DNA of 20,741 nt from Candidatus Sungbacteria bacterium RIFCSPHIGHO2_02_FULL_52_23 (GCA_001820655.1 MHQM01000010.1:1-20741), one strand, 5' to 3'. Counted from the first letter of the stretch, positions 1 through 7,237 are shown. Program-made: numbers and translations. The notes: generated from the sequence alone by a model not told the origin.

Positions 1-7
1 AGACGCA

Positions 8-54
8 GAAAAAATTATGAGGCATATACGGCGTATATGTTGAATAATTTTTTC
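8..54. terminator. Hairpin, probable bidirectional terminator
   Basis: A nested inverted repeat centred on position 31. The outer arms GAAAAAATTAT (8-18) and ATAATTTTTTC (44-54) are perfect complements, and the inner arms CATATAC (23-29) and GTATATG (33-39) pair across a GGC loop. A-tract and T-tract flanks are typical of an intrinsic terminator working in both directions. It probably ends a gene lying left of the window. The strand of that gene is unknown. Confidence 0.6.
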
Positions 55-57
55 AAA

Positions 58-89
58 GTCGTAGCCGAAATCTGGAAATTGCAGCAGAA
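58..89 (+). repeat. 32-bp repeat box, copy A (solitary)
   Basis: This stretch matches, by hand alignment, about 27 of 32 bases of the minus strand at 16508-16477 and about two thirds of the minus strand at 10468-10437. The blocks GTCGTAGCCGAAAT and TTGCAGCAGAA are identical to copy C, with a variable 7-base middle. Unlike copies B and C it has no visible inverted partner here, so it may be a remnant. It lies between the terminator hairpin and secG. One frame reads VVAEIWKLQQ, close to VVAEIMRLQQ in copy C. Confidence 0.65.
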
Positions 90-152
90 GAATCTTTACG
101 CAGTAGGTCTAAAGATCAAAAGCGAGACACACTTAACTTGTAAACCGCTCTT

Positions 153-371
153 ATGCTTTATCTTCTTGATATTGCCCACATTATCGTATCAGTACTGCTT
201 GTTTGCGCCATCCTGCTCCAACGGCGTAGTGGAGGACTTTCGCCGACATTTGGAGGGGAAGGCGGATTTTATCGCACGCGCCGGGGTCTTGAGCGCGGAC
301 TTTTTTACGCCACTATCGTACTCGCGATCCTCTTCATCGCTTTAGCGGTACTCAACATCGCATTTAAGTAG
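153..371 (+). CDS. secG: Preprotein translocase subunit SecG
   Basis: A 72-aa protein with the classic SecG layout: a first membrane helix (about residues 3-22), a short loop with the family pattern LLQRRSGGLSPTFGG (about 21-35), and a second helix (about 50-70). SecG is the small accessory subunit of the SecYEG channel in the inner membrane and assists protein export. The length is normal for the family. A longer overlapping frame (37-345) covers the same DNA but does not resemble a protein family. The next gene starts 11 bases after the stop, so the two are probably co-transcribed. No clear Shine-Dalgarno sequence precedes the ATG. Confidence 0.9.
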   Translation: MLYLLDIAHIIVSVLLVCAILLQRRSGGLSPTFGGEGGFYRTRRGLERGLFYATIVLAILFIALAVLNIAFK

Positions 372-382
372 GGTAATCACGC

Positions 383-2146
383 ATGGATTTTATCCGCTCG
401 TGGCTCAATGACGCTTTGAGGCTTCAAAGACGCTGGAAACTCCTCACCGCGCGCAAACTTCTTTACCTCCCGCATATCCTCTCCCACAAAGAGAAGCGTA
501 TGCTTTTGTATATCATCCTTGTCATTGTGGTTGCAGGTGGCGGACTTTTTATCAGGACGTATCTTTACTTCACCCATCCCGCCCCTGCCGTCGGCGGATC
601 ATATACCGAAGGCGTTATCGGCGCACCCCGGTCCATCAATCCCCTCTACATCTCGCGGGATGCGGAGCGCGATATCGCGCATCTCGTTTTCTCGGGCCTG
701 CTTGGATATGACGGCGCGGGAGAAATCACGTACGACCTTGCAGAGCGATACGACGTCTCGCCGGACGGCAAGATATATACGCTCTATCTGCGTCAAAATG
801 CGCTGTGGCACGATGGCAAGCCAGTCACCGCCGATGATGTGGTTTTCACCGTAAAACGCCTCCAGGATCCCCAGTACAAAAGCCCGTTTCGGGCAAACTG
901 GCAAGGCGTTGAACCAGAAAAAATAGACGACCACACCGTGAAATTAACTCTCCGCACCGCCTATGCCCCGTTTATTGAAAACCTTACTCAAGGCATCATA
1001 CCCAAACACCTCTGGGGGGAGATCACTCCCGACCGGATGCTTCTGCACGAACTCAATCTCAATCCCGTAGGATCCGGCCCCTACCGGCTCAAACGCTTCA
1101 AATACGACAACGACGGATCGCTCCTCTGGTACACTGTCACGCGCAATCCCGATTACTGGGGCGACGGGCCGTACCTGAAAGAGATCACGTTTGTATTTTA
1201 TGCCGGGGAAGATGCGCTTCTGAACGCCTTGCACCGCGGCGAGATTGAAGGCTTTGGGCCGATCTCGGTACGCAATACCGAAGACATCAGCCGCGACCGC
1301 TATGCCGTGCTCACGCTCGCAACGCCGCGCATCTTTAGCGTCTTCTTCAATCAGCGCCAGTCCCCCGCTCTTGCGGACAAAAGCGTGCGGGAGGCGATCG
1401 CATACGCTCTTGATAAGAGCCGCGTAGTCCGGGAAGTAGGCGGAGGAGCGATTGTCACGGACTCCCTGCTCCCGCCGTTTCAGGGCACGCCGTCCGAAAG
1501 CAAGGCCCCGCTTCCGTACGACCCCACGCAGGCGCGCGAACTCCTTGACCGAGCCGGCTGGAAAGATACTGATGAAGACGGCATCCGGGACAAAAAAATC
1601 CGGCAGAATAACAAGCTGCAAAGCGTGCCGCTCCGCTGGACGCTCGCGACAGGAGACTCACCCGAGCTCACGCATGCGGCCGAAGCGATCAAGCTCATGC
1701 TCGCCGATATCGGCATTGAAGTCTCGGTGGCATCCCATTCCTTTGCCGATCTTGAGGCTACCGTCATCAGGCCCCGATCCTTTGAAATGTTGCTCTTTGG
1801 GCAGGTCTACGGCTATGAGCCTGATCCTTTTACCTTCTGGCATTCTACCCAGATCAAAGACCCCGGACTCAACGTGGCGCTCTTCACCAATAAAAAAGCG
1901 GACCAGCTCCTGGAGGAAGCGCGCCGCACAACAAGCACTACTCTGCGCCGCCAAAAATATGCGGCATTCGCAAAACTTGCGGATGCGGATATCCCTGCCG
2001 TCCCTTTGTACACCCAGCTGTATCTTTATCTCCTGCCACGCGATATCAATGGGGTTGAGATTTCACGGATGGCCCTGCCTTCAGACCGCTTCAATGGAAT
2101 CCAATCCTGGTATCGCGTGACCCGCCGCGCGCTCGGCCGCCAATAA
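383..2146 (+). CDS. Membrane-anchored oligopeptide ABC transporter substrate-binding protein (SBP family 5)
   Basis: A 587-aa protein of the DppA/OppA family (bacterial extracellular solute-binding family 5), expected to capture peptides outside the membrane. Residues 1-40 are basic and cytoplasmic-looking, 41-58 form one hydrophobic helix, and the rest is the binding domain (family patterns IGAPRSINPLY, WHDGKPVTADDVVFTVKRLQDP, VGSGPYRLKRF, RNPDYWGDGP, VREAIAYALDKSRVV). There is no lipobox cysteine, so it seems anchored by an uncleaved signal helix rather than a lipid. DTDEDGIRD (about residues 394-402) resembles a calcium-binding repeat. No permease or ATPase genes are adjacent, so the transporter partners must lie elsewhere or the protein has another role. 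It follows secG closely. Confidence 0.85.
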   Translation: MDFIRSWLNDALRLQRRWKLLTARKLLYLPHILSHKEKRMLLYIILVIVVAGGGLFIRTYLYFTHPAPAVGGSYTEGVIGAPRSINPLYISRDAERDIAHLVFSGLLGYDGAGEITYDLAERYDVSPDGKIYTLYLRQNALWHDGKPVTADDVVFTVKRLQDPQYKSPFRANWQGVEPEKIDDHTVKLTLRTAYAPFIENLTQGIIPKHLWGEITPDRMLLHELNLNPVGSGPYRLKRFKYDNDGSLLWYTVTRNPDYWGDGPYLKEITFVFYAGEDALLNALHRGEIEGFGPISVRNTEDISRDRYAVLTLATPRIFSVFFNQRQSPALADKSVREAIAYALDKSRVVREVGGGAIVTDSLLPPFQGTPSESKAPLPYDPTQARELLDRAGWKDTDEDGIRDKKIRQNNKLQSVPLRWTLATGDSPELTHAAEAIKLMLADIGIEVSVASHSFADLEATVIRPRSFEMLLFGQVYGYEPDPFTFWHSTQIKDPGLNVALFTNKKADQLLEEARRTTSTTLRRQKYAAFAKLADADIPAVPLYTQLYLYLLPRDINGVEISRMALPSDRFNGIQSWYRVTRRALGRQ

Positions 2147-2152
2147 CGCACC

Positions 2153-2181
2153 TTGCATTTTTTTCCCCGATATGCTACAGT
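2153..2181 (+). promoter_or_regulatory. Predicted promoter for the tRNA-Leu leader transcript
   Basis: TTGCAT (2153-2158), an exact 17-bp spacer, then TACAGT (2176-2181) preceded by TGC, an extended -10. The same TGn geometry occurs at several other promoters in the window. Initiation near 2188 would give a leader of about 180 nt before tRNA-Leu. It starts 6 bases after the upstream stop codon. Confidence 0.5.
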
Positions 2182-2368
2182 CTATTTACTTTACTTCTCT
2201 TGCTTGCTAAACCAGGCATATCCCCGTATCCATGTCATAAATACCAAAACCCCTTGCGGGGGGTGATAGGCAAGACAGATGTTCCCATCTAATTTATAAC
2301 TTGGGCGAGCCCCGTTAGAAATGTAGTGTGGTGTGCATTGTAAGTTTGTAGGCATTAGATTTCTAACG
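2182..2368 (+). other. Non-coding leader between a promoter and tRNA-Leu
   Basis: I see no convincing gene here. It contains a short GC-rich hairpin (CCCC TTGC GGGG near 2250) without a following T-tract on the plus strand, and the left arm and loop of the inverted repeat described at 2309-2372. The sequence GGGCGAG at 2303-2309 repeats the first seven bases of the tRNA (2369-2375). It could be an untranslated leader or a small RNA; I do not recognise a known RNA family. Confidence 0.4.
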
Positions 2369-2372
2369 GGGC
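2309..2372. repeat. 14-bp perfect inverted repeat overlapping the tRNA-Leu 5' end
   Basis: GCCCCGTTAGAAAT (2309-2322) and ATTTCTAACGGGGC (2359-2372) are exact complements separated by 36 bases. The last four bases of the right arm are the first four of the tRNA acceptor stem. In a precursor RNA this stem would compete with the acceptor stem unless processed. Confidence 0.75.
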
Positions 2373-2450
2373 GAGTGGCGGAATCGGCAGACGCACTGGC
2401 TTCAGGAGCCAGCGGGGCAACCCATGGAGGTTCGAATCCTCTCTCGCCCA
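2369..2450 (+). tRNA. tRNA-Leu (anticodon CAG)
   Basis: An 82-base class II tRNA. The acceptor stem is GGGCGAG (2369-2375) with CTCGCCC and discriminator A at 2450. The anticodon stem CTGGC/GCCAG encloses TTCAGGA, giving anticodon CAG. The variable arm is long (CGGGGCAACCCATG) as in leucine tRNAs, and the T arm is GGAGG TTCGAAT CCTCT. The 3' CCA is not encoded; TAA follows the discriminator. Confidence 0.95.
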
Positions 2451-2634
2451 TAAATTGTATGCAGGACTGTATTCACGGAGCACTGCTTGCGCGATACCCA
2501 GTTTATAGCGCTTTCTTTTCTTCATTATTTACTCATTTATTCATTCATCTATTTAGTTTAAGGATTATACCGAGCCGTATCTATATATCATCATATATTC
2601 GTACCAAGCCAGATAATTCGTCACATTATTAATT

Positions 2635-4545
2635 ATGTTCAATAGACCCATCCAAACAGTCCGCCAGCCGGCGGACCGGCCGACGGATCGTGCAGGAGAG
2701 GCTCCCGCGCGCCGACCCCATACGTCCCAGCCGCACAATTCACCGCATGGCCGCCCAAACACAAGGCGCGCTCCCGGCGCGCGACACAATCGCCGCCGCC
2801 GCACAGGTCCTGCGCCCATGCGGCACACTGGTATGCCTGCATTGCCGGACATCCAACAAAAAATCCCCCCCAACGAAAAAGGGCGTTTTCGCTTTATCCC
2901 GCTCGGCGGATGCGGAGAAGTAACCCGCTCCTGCTACATATACGAATATGAAGACGATATCGTCATCGTAGACATGGGGCTCCAGTGGCCGGATGAAGAC
3001 ATGCCCGGGATTGATTATCTCATCCCCAACATTGAATATCTCAAGCCCCGCCGCAAAAACATTCGCGGCATCGTGATCACGCACGGGCACTACGACCACA
3101 TCGGCGCGATCCCGCATCTGCTGGACGCGCTCGGCAATCCGCCGATATTTGCGACCGCGCTCACCCGCGGAGTCATTCTCAAGCGGCACGAGGAGTTTTC
3201 GCACATGCAAAAACCCCAGATCCATGTGATAACCCCCGAGTCAAAAGTAAAACTCGGCTCTATCGGCGTGGAATTCTTCCACGTCAACCACAACATCCCC
3301 GACTCGGTCGGTGTGGTACTGAAAACTCCCGCAGGCACTATCGTGCACACGGGAGACTTCAAATTTGACCACACGCCGGTCAACGAGCGCCCGGCCGATT
3401 TTGCCCGCCTCACCGAGCTCGGGCGGGAAGGCGTCGCACTGCTCGTATCCGAAAGCACGGATGCCGAATTTGCCGGACATCAGATATCGGAAGCAGATGT
3501 CCAAAAATCTCTTGAGACGATCTTCGTGGCGGCTCCCGGTAGGATCATCGCGGCCACTTTTGCGTCACTCCTGACACGCATCCAACAGCTCATCTGGCTT
3601 TCCGAAAAATACAACCGCAAAGTTCTGATAGAAGGCCACAGCATGAAAGAAAACGTCGCGGTAGCGCAAGCGCTCAAATACATGGACGTCAAAAAAGGCA
3701 CGCTCATTGAGACAAAGGATCTCCATAACTACCCCGACAATCGCGTGACCATCGCATGCACCGGCGCGCAGGGCGAAGACCGCGCGGTACTCATGCGGAT
3801 TGCCAACGGCGAGCACAAAAACATTACGTTGAAACCTCATGATTCCATTGTCTTTTCCTCATCGGTCATCCCGGGCAATGAAGCGACCGTCCAACGCCTC
3901 AAAGATGTCCTCTTCAAAAAAGCCAGCAAGGTGTACCACTACGCCACCATGGATATCCATGCAGGGGGGCATGCCAAGCGCGACGAGCTCAAGACCATGA
4001 TGGAGCTTACAAAACCGAAATTCATGATCCCGATCCACGGCAACTACTTCATGCTCAAGCTTCACGCCGAGCTTGCCTGCGAGACAGGCATCCCGCGGCA
4101 AAACATCCTCATCACCGAAGACGGCGAGATCGCAAGCATCGGGCGCGATGACATTAAAAAACTCAAAGAAACCGTGCCCATAGACCACGTCATGGTAGAC
4201 GGCCTCGGAGTGGGCGATGTCAAAGAGGTGGTGATCCGCGACCGCCAGCATTTGGCCGGAGACGGCATCTTTGTTATCATTACCATAGTGGATTCCAAGA
4301 CCGGGCGCGTACGCACGAGTCCGGACATCATTTCCCGCGGATTCATTTATCTCAAAGAATCGCAGGATATGCTAAAAGACGTTCGCCAGCGCACGCGCAA
4401 GATCGTAGAGGAGACGACAACCCACGGCGGACGCCCCATCAACTGGACGCATGTCCGCGACAATCTGCGGGAAAAAATCGGCCAGTACCTGTTTGATAAA
4501 ACCAAACGCCGCCCGATGGTCTTGCCTGTCGTAATAGAAATTTAA
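2635..4545 (+). CDS. rnj: Ribonuclease J (metallo-beta-lactamase / beta-CASP RNase)
   Basis: A 636-aa RNase J, expected to act as a zinc-dependent 5'-3' exonuclease and endonuclease in mRNA decay and rRNA maturation in the cytoplasm. Seen: the catalytic HGHYDH at residues 150-155 (HxHxDH; most relatives have HGHEDH), HTGDFKFD with Asp241, the beta-CASP stretch LIEGHSMKENV, HAGGHA at 442-447, and HGNYFMLKLHAEL from His468. The C-terminal domain follows. Residues 1-80 before the core (GRFRFIPLGGCGEV) are rich in Arg, Pro and His and low in complexity, probably disordered and perhaps RNA-binding. No Shine-Dalgarno precedes the first ATG; a later in-frame ATG near 2818 would remove most of the extension, so the start is uncertain. 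A heptamer repeat begins right after the stop. Confidence 0.93.
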   Translation: MFNRPIQTVRQPADRPTDRAGEAPARRPHTSQPHNSPHGRPNTRRAPGARHNRRRRTGPAPMRHTGMPALPDIQQKIPPNEKGRFRFIPLGGCGEVTRSCYIYEYEDDIVIVDMGLQWPDEDMPGIDYLIPNIEYLKPRRKNIRGIVITHGHYDHIGAIPHLLDALGNPPIFATALTRGVILKRHEEFSHMQKPQIHVITPESKVKLGSIGVEFFHVNHNIPDSVGVVLKTPAGTIVHTGDFKFDHTPVNERPADFARLTELGREGVALLVSESTDAEFAGHQISEADVQKSLETIFVAAPGRIIAATFASLLTRIQQLIWLSEKYNRKVLIEGHSMKENVAVAQALKYMDVKKGTLIETKDLHNYPDNRVTIACTGAQGEDRAVLMRIANGEHKNITLKPHDSIVFSSSVIPGNEATVQRLKDVLFKKASKVYHYATMDIHAGGHAKRDELKTMMELTKPKFMIPIHGNYFMLKLHAELACETGIPRQNILITEDGEIASIGRDDIKKLKETVPIDHVMVDGLGVGDVKEVVIRDRQHLAGDGIFVIITIVDSKTGRVRTSPDIISRGFIYLKESQDMLKDVRQRTRKIVEETTTHGGRPINWTHVRDNLREKIGQYLFDKTKRRPMVLPVVIEI

Positions 4546-4546
4546 T

Positions 4547-4634
4547 TAGGTGGTAGGTAGTAGGTGATAGAAACAAATCAACTCGCCAGATTTTCATTAC
4601 GCTTTCTACAACCTACAACCTACAACCTACAACC
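4547..4634. repeat. Heptamer-armed stem-loop A (rnj-trpS gap)
   Basis: Left arm: three degenerate 7-bp units TAGGTGG, TAGGTAG, TAGGTGA (4547-4567), starting one base after the rnj stop. Right arm: four exact TACAACC units (4607-4634), which in reverse complement read TAGGTTG-type heptamers. The arms can pair imperfectly across a 39-base loop. The right arm ends two bases before the trpS GTG. The same TACAACC array occurs in reverse orientation inside the aldolase gene at 20289-20316. Confidence 0.75.
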
Positions 4635-4636
4635 TT

Positions 4637-5620
4637 GTGAAAATCTTATTGAGCGGCATACAGCCCTCCGGGATACTCCATATCGGAAATTATCTCGGAG
4701 CAATCAAGCAATGGACGGAGCTTCAAAAGGATTTCCAATTATTTGCCATGATCGCCGATCTGCACGCAATCACCGTACCCCAGAAACCCGACGAATTGCG
4801 GCAAAACATCCTCAATACGACAATGCTCTATATCGCCGCAGGCATTGATCCCCAAAAATCCACCATCTTCATCCAGTCGCATGTCCCCGCGCACGCGGAG
4901 CTTGGCTGGATTTTGAACACCATGACGCCACTCGGAGACCTTGAGCGCATGACGCAGTTCAAAGACAAGAAAGAAAAACAGTCAGAAGTTTTTGCAGGCC
5001 TTTTCAATTATCCTGTACTCATGGCGGCAGACATTCTGCTGTACCAGACCGATGTCGTGCCTGTGGGCGAAGATCAGCAACAGCATATTGAACTCACGCG
5101 CTCTCTTGCCAAACGATTCAATAACAAGTTTGGCGAAACATTCAAAATCCCCGAAGGATTTATACCTCCGCAAACCGCACGCATCATGGGCTTGGACGAC
5201 CCTACGAAAAAGATGTCCAAATCCGCGGCAAGCGCCAATAACTACATAGCGCTTCTTGATACGCCCGACGAAATCCGCCGCAAAGTGAAGATCGCGGTGA
5301 CAGATTCAGGCAAAGAGATTGTCTATGATGAAGAAGAAAAACCCGCCATAGCAAACCTCATGCGGATATTCGCGGCTTTTGCCGGAGGAGAACCGGATGA
5401 TATTGAAAAACAGTATCAGGGCAAATCCTATTCCGACTTCAAACGCGACCTTGGAGAACTGCTCGTAGAAAAACTTACCCCGCTTCAGCAGCGCTATCAG
5501 GAGCTTTCAGAAGATCCCGAATCAGTCATGGACATCCTGCGAAAAGGAGCCGACCACGCAAACAAAATCGCGCAAAAAACTCTCCACAAAGCCCAGCAAA
5601 AAATCGGGTTTCTGGTGTGA
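4637..5620 (+). CDS. trpS: Tryptophanyl-tRNA synthetase
   Basis: A 327-aa class I aminoacyl-tRNA synthetase that charges tRNA-Trp in the cytoplasm, of normal length for the bacterial enzyme. The N terminus KILLSGIQPSGILHIGNYLGA carries the HIGH-type motif HIGN (15-18). KMSKS is intact at residues 192-196. Family patterns GDLERMTQFKDK, NYPVLMAADILLY and PVGEDQQQHIELTR are present. The start is GTG; the next methionine lies beyond the HIGN motif. No Shine-Dalgarno is visible because the upstream 28 bases are the TACAACC repeat, so any leader would be made of repeat sequence. A strong palindromic terminator follows 13 bases after the stop. Confidence 0.97.
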   Translation: MKILLSGIQPSGILHIGNYLGAIKQWTELQKDFQLFAMIADLHAITVPQKPDELRQNILNTTMLYIAAGIDPQKSTIFIQSHVPAHAELGWILNTMTPLGDLERMTQFKDKKEKQSEVFAGLFNYPVLMAADILLYQTDVVPVGEDQQQHIELTRSLAKRFNNKFGETFKIPEGFIPPQTARIMGLDDPTKKMSKSAASANNYIALLDTPDEIRRKVKIAVTDSGKEIVYDEEEKPAIANLMRIFAAFAGGEPDDIEKQYQGKSYSDFKRDLGELLVEKLTPLQQRYQELSEDPESVMDILRKGADHANKIAQKTLHKAQQKIGFLV

Positions 5621-5633
5621 CGACTGGCAGATA

Positions 5634-5675
5634 CAAGTCAACAAAACCCTACGATCGTAGGGTTTTGTTGACTTG
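5634..5675. terminator. Perfect 42-bp palindrome, bidirectional terminator
   Basis: A fully self-complementary sequence with arms CAAGTCAACAAAACCCTACG and its complement around an ACGATCGT centre (5651-5658). The run AAAACCC...GGGTTTT is typical of an intrinsic terminator read from either side. It separates trpS (plus) from tRNA-Glu (minus) and can serve both. Its length and central octamer match the palindromes at 5836-5877 and 6480-6521, although the arms differ. Confidence 0.8.
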
Positions 5676-5693
5676 ATTATTTTGATATTTCTA

Positions 5694-5768
5694 TGCTCCC
5701 ACCGGGATTCGAACCCGGGTTACCAGGATGAGAACCTGGCGTCCTAGACCAGACTAGACGATAGGAGC
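5694..5768 (-). tRNA. tRNA-Glu (anticodon CTC)
   Basis: A 75-base tRNA on the minus strand. The acceptor stem is GCTCCTA with TGGGAGC and discriminator A. The D arm reads GTCTAGTCTGGTCTAGGAC, characteristic of glutamate tRNAs. The anticodon stem CCAGG/CCTGG encloses TTCTCAT, giving CTC. The T arm is CCGGG TTCGAAT CCCGG. CCA is not encoded. This isoacceptor reads GAG; the TTC species must be elsewhere. Confidence 0.95.
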
Positions 5769-5782
5769 CTGTTGAAAAATTT

Positions 5783-5811
5783 ATCATATTTTACCTCGCT
5801 CCGCAAATCAA
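5783..5811 (-). promoter_or_regulatory. Predicted promoter of tRNA-Glu
   Basis: On the minus strand, TTGATT (5811-5806), an exact 17-bp spacer, and TATGAT (5788-5783). Initiation near 5776 would leave a leader of only about 8 bases before the tRNA. Confidence 0.55.
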
Positions 5812-5835
5812 TCAAATAAGTATACTGATGAGCTC

Positions 5836-5877
5836 ATAGTATACACTTCTATACGATCGTGGAAAAGTGTATACTAT
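5836..5877. repeat. 42-bp imperfect palindrome, left copy of a pair
   Basis: The outer parts ATAGTATACACTTC and AAGTGTATACTAT are complementary; the centre is ACGATCGT with a few mismatched pairs beside it. By hand it differs from the perfect palindrome at 6480-6521 at 5 of 42 positions. It lies beyond the 3' end of the PaaX/Cas2-like gene. An extra AGTATACT half-site lies at 5819-5826. Possible roles are regulator binding, termination, or the end of a mobile cassette. Confidence 0.75.
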
Positions 5878-5908
5878 ATACTATCTGAAATCTTTTGATC
5901 TCTTGGCC

Positions 5909-6457
5909 TCATTCGCTCTGCGGTAAAATCGTCCCTTTTTCGCGAATGCTAAAGATATGCACATTTTGTGTAAGCTCTAATTCATGAATAATGTCCACAA
6001 AGGCTTTTGGTAAAGGATTTTCTCCTATCCATACGCTTTTTTGAAGTTGGTGAAAGTCACATCCAATAAGTTCTGTACGGATCGTATCGCGCTTTTTTCG
6101 ATGGTGTTCTGGAATATCAAAAATAACGATTCTCGCAATGCCATCTTTGGCGGGAACAGATATTTCAGCATCCTGAATGCCACGAAATCTACCATGAAGA
6201 CGCTTCTTACCAGCAGGCGTGAGACTCCACAACGATCTCTTTCTATTTCCCGATCTTCGCACCAAACCCTGCTTCTGAAGTCGCCATAGATTCATGGAAA
6301 CAGTATGACGGGTAATTTTAGGAGGGCGCTCAAGACCGAGAAGCGGTCGCCACATACTGGCATACGAATACTTGGCAGGGAAGAATGCATCAAGATAAAC
6401 AGCTCCCAATGCGCTTAAATTTTTTATAATCAAATCAGCAAGTGAATGTGTTTTCAT
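5909..6457 (-). CDS. PaaX-like regulator: winged helix plus Cas2-like domain
   Basis: A 182-aa protein. Residues 1-90 look like a winged-helix DNA-binding domain (TRHTVSMNLWRLQKQGLVRR, then KRSLWSLTPAGKKRL). Residues 105-175 match the Cas2-like ferredoxin-fold domain of PaaX regulators (ARIVIFDIPEHHRKKRDTIR, then LQKSVWIGENPLP). Such proteins in Patescibacteria are often labelled Cas2, but no CRISPR array or other cas gene is here, so a transcriptional repressor is the better reading. Compared with full PaaX (about 300 aa) it lacks the C-terminal domain. Related 42-bp palindromes lie 23 bases before its ATG and 32 bases after its stop, suggesting autoregulation. TATAAA sits directly upstream of the ATG. 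The regulated genes are unknown. Confidence 0.75.
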   Translation of the reverse strand: MKTHSLADLIIKNLSALGAVYLDAFFPAKYSYASMWRPLLGLERPPKITRHTVSMNLWRLQKQGLVRRSGNRKRSLWSLTPAGKKRLHGRFRGIQDAEISVPAKDGIARIVIFDIPEHHRKKRDTIRTELIGCDFHQLQKSVWIGENPLPKAFVDIIHELELTQNVHIFSIREKGTILPQSE

Positions 6458-6479
6458 ATTTTATAGGCAAAAACTAATC

Positions 6480-6521
6480 ATAGTATACACTTCCACACGA
6501 TCGTGTGGAAGTGTATACTAT
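6480..6521. repeat. Perfect 42-bp palindrome upstream of the PaaX-like gene, candidate operator
   Basis: Fully self-complementary: ATAGTATACACTTCCACACG followed by its complement around the ACGATCGT centre. It ends 23 bases upstream of the regulator's ATG and contains TATACT in the reading direction, a plausible -10. A self-binding operator is the simplest inference. Its sister lies at 5836-5877. Confidence 0.8.
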
Positions 6522-6804
6522 ATTATATTTCCACATCATCACCCGCACACTTATTGCAAATATTTTGTAAGATTGTTTTTGCAAAATGATCTTGTATAGT
6601 GGCTGGATTGTTGTTTTTTATCTTTGGATATAAACACATTGAGGAGGTTGCCGTGAGAGCTTTTTTACTGTCAGTGCACCCAGCGTCCGCCGACATACTT
6701 CCGGCTGGTATTTTTATATTAGACAATAGGAGCCAAGGCCGGATACATGTATGTATATCGTATATTTCGGATTGAGACAAGAACATCTTATACAGGAAAT
6801 TCAG
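6522..6804. other. No confident gene; possible 87-aa minus-strand frame
   Basis: This stretch separates the palindrome from the pilin terminator. A minus-strand frame (6786-6523) encodes 87 aa with four cysteines (ending ICNKCAGDDVEI) but has no ribosome binding site, no family I recognise, and begins after a terminator. A plus-strand frame of 40 aa (6653-6775) has a good GAGGAGG sequence before a GTG but no recognisable content. Either could be chance. No RNA gene is visible. Confidence 0.25.
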
Positions 6805-6830
6805 AAGGCGGATCCCGGAGGATCCGCCTT
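6805..6830 (-). terminator. Hairpin terminator downstream of the pilin gene
   Basis: AAGGCGGATCC (6805-6815) and GGATCCGCCTT (6820-6830) are perfect 11-bp arms around a 4-base loop, 23 bases after the pilin stop on the minus strand. The following T-tract is weak (CTGAATTTCC), so termination may be partial. Confidence 0.6.
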
Positions 6831-6853
6831 TACTCTATGCGCGACCGCGATCC

Positions 6854-7237
6854 CTATGGACACGCGGCTCTCGTCAACGTGCCCTCTGTGATACAAAAGA
6901 GGGTTGTTGTATCTGGAGCCTCAAGCTCCATCTGGTAATCCTTACCCGACGGAGTTCCCGTTCGGGCATACGAATTGATTGTGTAGTCCGCAATGAGACT
7001 GCTGGCACCGTGGCTCTCCAGATCGGTGATTGTGACCGCTGCCGGATACTTCCCCCCCGGCTCCTCGGTTGCAATTCGTACCATTGCGATCTGGGCAAGC
7101 TTCGCCGTCGTGAAATAAGTCGACGCTCTCAAATACGTCATGCTGGCGGCCATGAATACTCCCATGATCACCAACACCGCCAAAAGTTCAACGAACGTGT
7201 AGCCTCTTTCGTTCCGCCCCAACTTGCTTCTCAACAT
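6854..7237 (-). CDS. Type IV pilin-like / pseudopilin protein
   Basis: A 127-aa protein with a class III signal peptide: a basic leader (residues 1-12), cleavage expected after Gly12, mature start YTFVE with Glu17 as the conserved glutamate at +5, and a hydrophobic helix to about residue 36. The rest is a small periplasmic domain with two cysteines near the C terminus (115 and 126) that could form a disulfide loop. Type IV pili, adhesion or competence are likely roles, but no assembly genes are adjacent. It has its own strong promoter and a Shine-Dalgarno (AAGGAG, then GAGGAG touching the ATG), unlike most genes here. A hairpin terminator follows, so it seems to be a single-gene unit downstream of ftsI. 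Confidence 0.85.
   Translation of the reverse strand: MLRSKLGRNERGYTFVELLAVLVIMGVFMAASMTYLRASTYFTTAKLAQIAMVRIATEEPGGKYPAAVTITDLESHGASSLIADYTINSYARTGTPSGKDYQMELEAPDTTTLFCITEGTLTRAACP

Noticed and set aside
37..345. A 102-aa frame overlapping secG
   Set aside because: It overlaps a clear secG in another frame, has no recognisable family, and begins inside the terminator hairpin. Only its VVAEIWKLQQ stretch, from the repeat box, is of interest.
2240..2262. Terminator hairpin CCCC TTGC GGGG before tRNA-Leu
   Set aside because: It lacks a T-tract on the plus strand, and no minus-strand gene is present that would use it in the other direction.
2191..2451. An 86-aa minus-strand frame
   Set aside because: It runs through the reverse of tRNA-Leu and its leader; this is a common spurious call over tRNA genes.
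5836..6521. CRISPR locus suggested by a Cas2-like protein next to repeated palindromes
   Set aside because: Only two palindrome copies exist, separated by a gene and not by short spacers, and no other cas gene is present. The N-terminal winged helix points to a PaaX-type regulator.
6653..6775. A 40-aa plus-strand ORF after a GAGGAGG sequence
   Set aside because: A good ribosome binding site alone is not enough; no promoter or recognisable protein feature was seen, and a minus-strand frame overlaps it.
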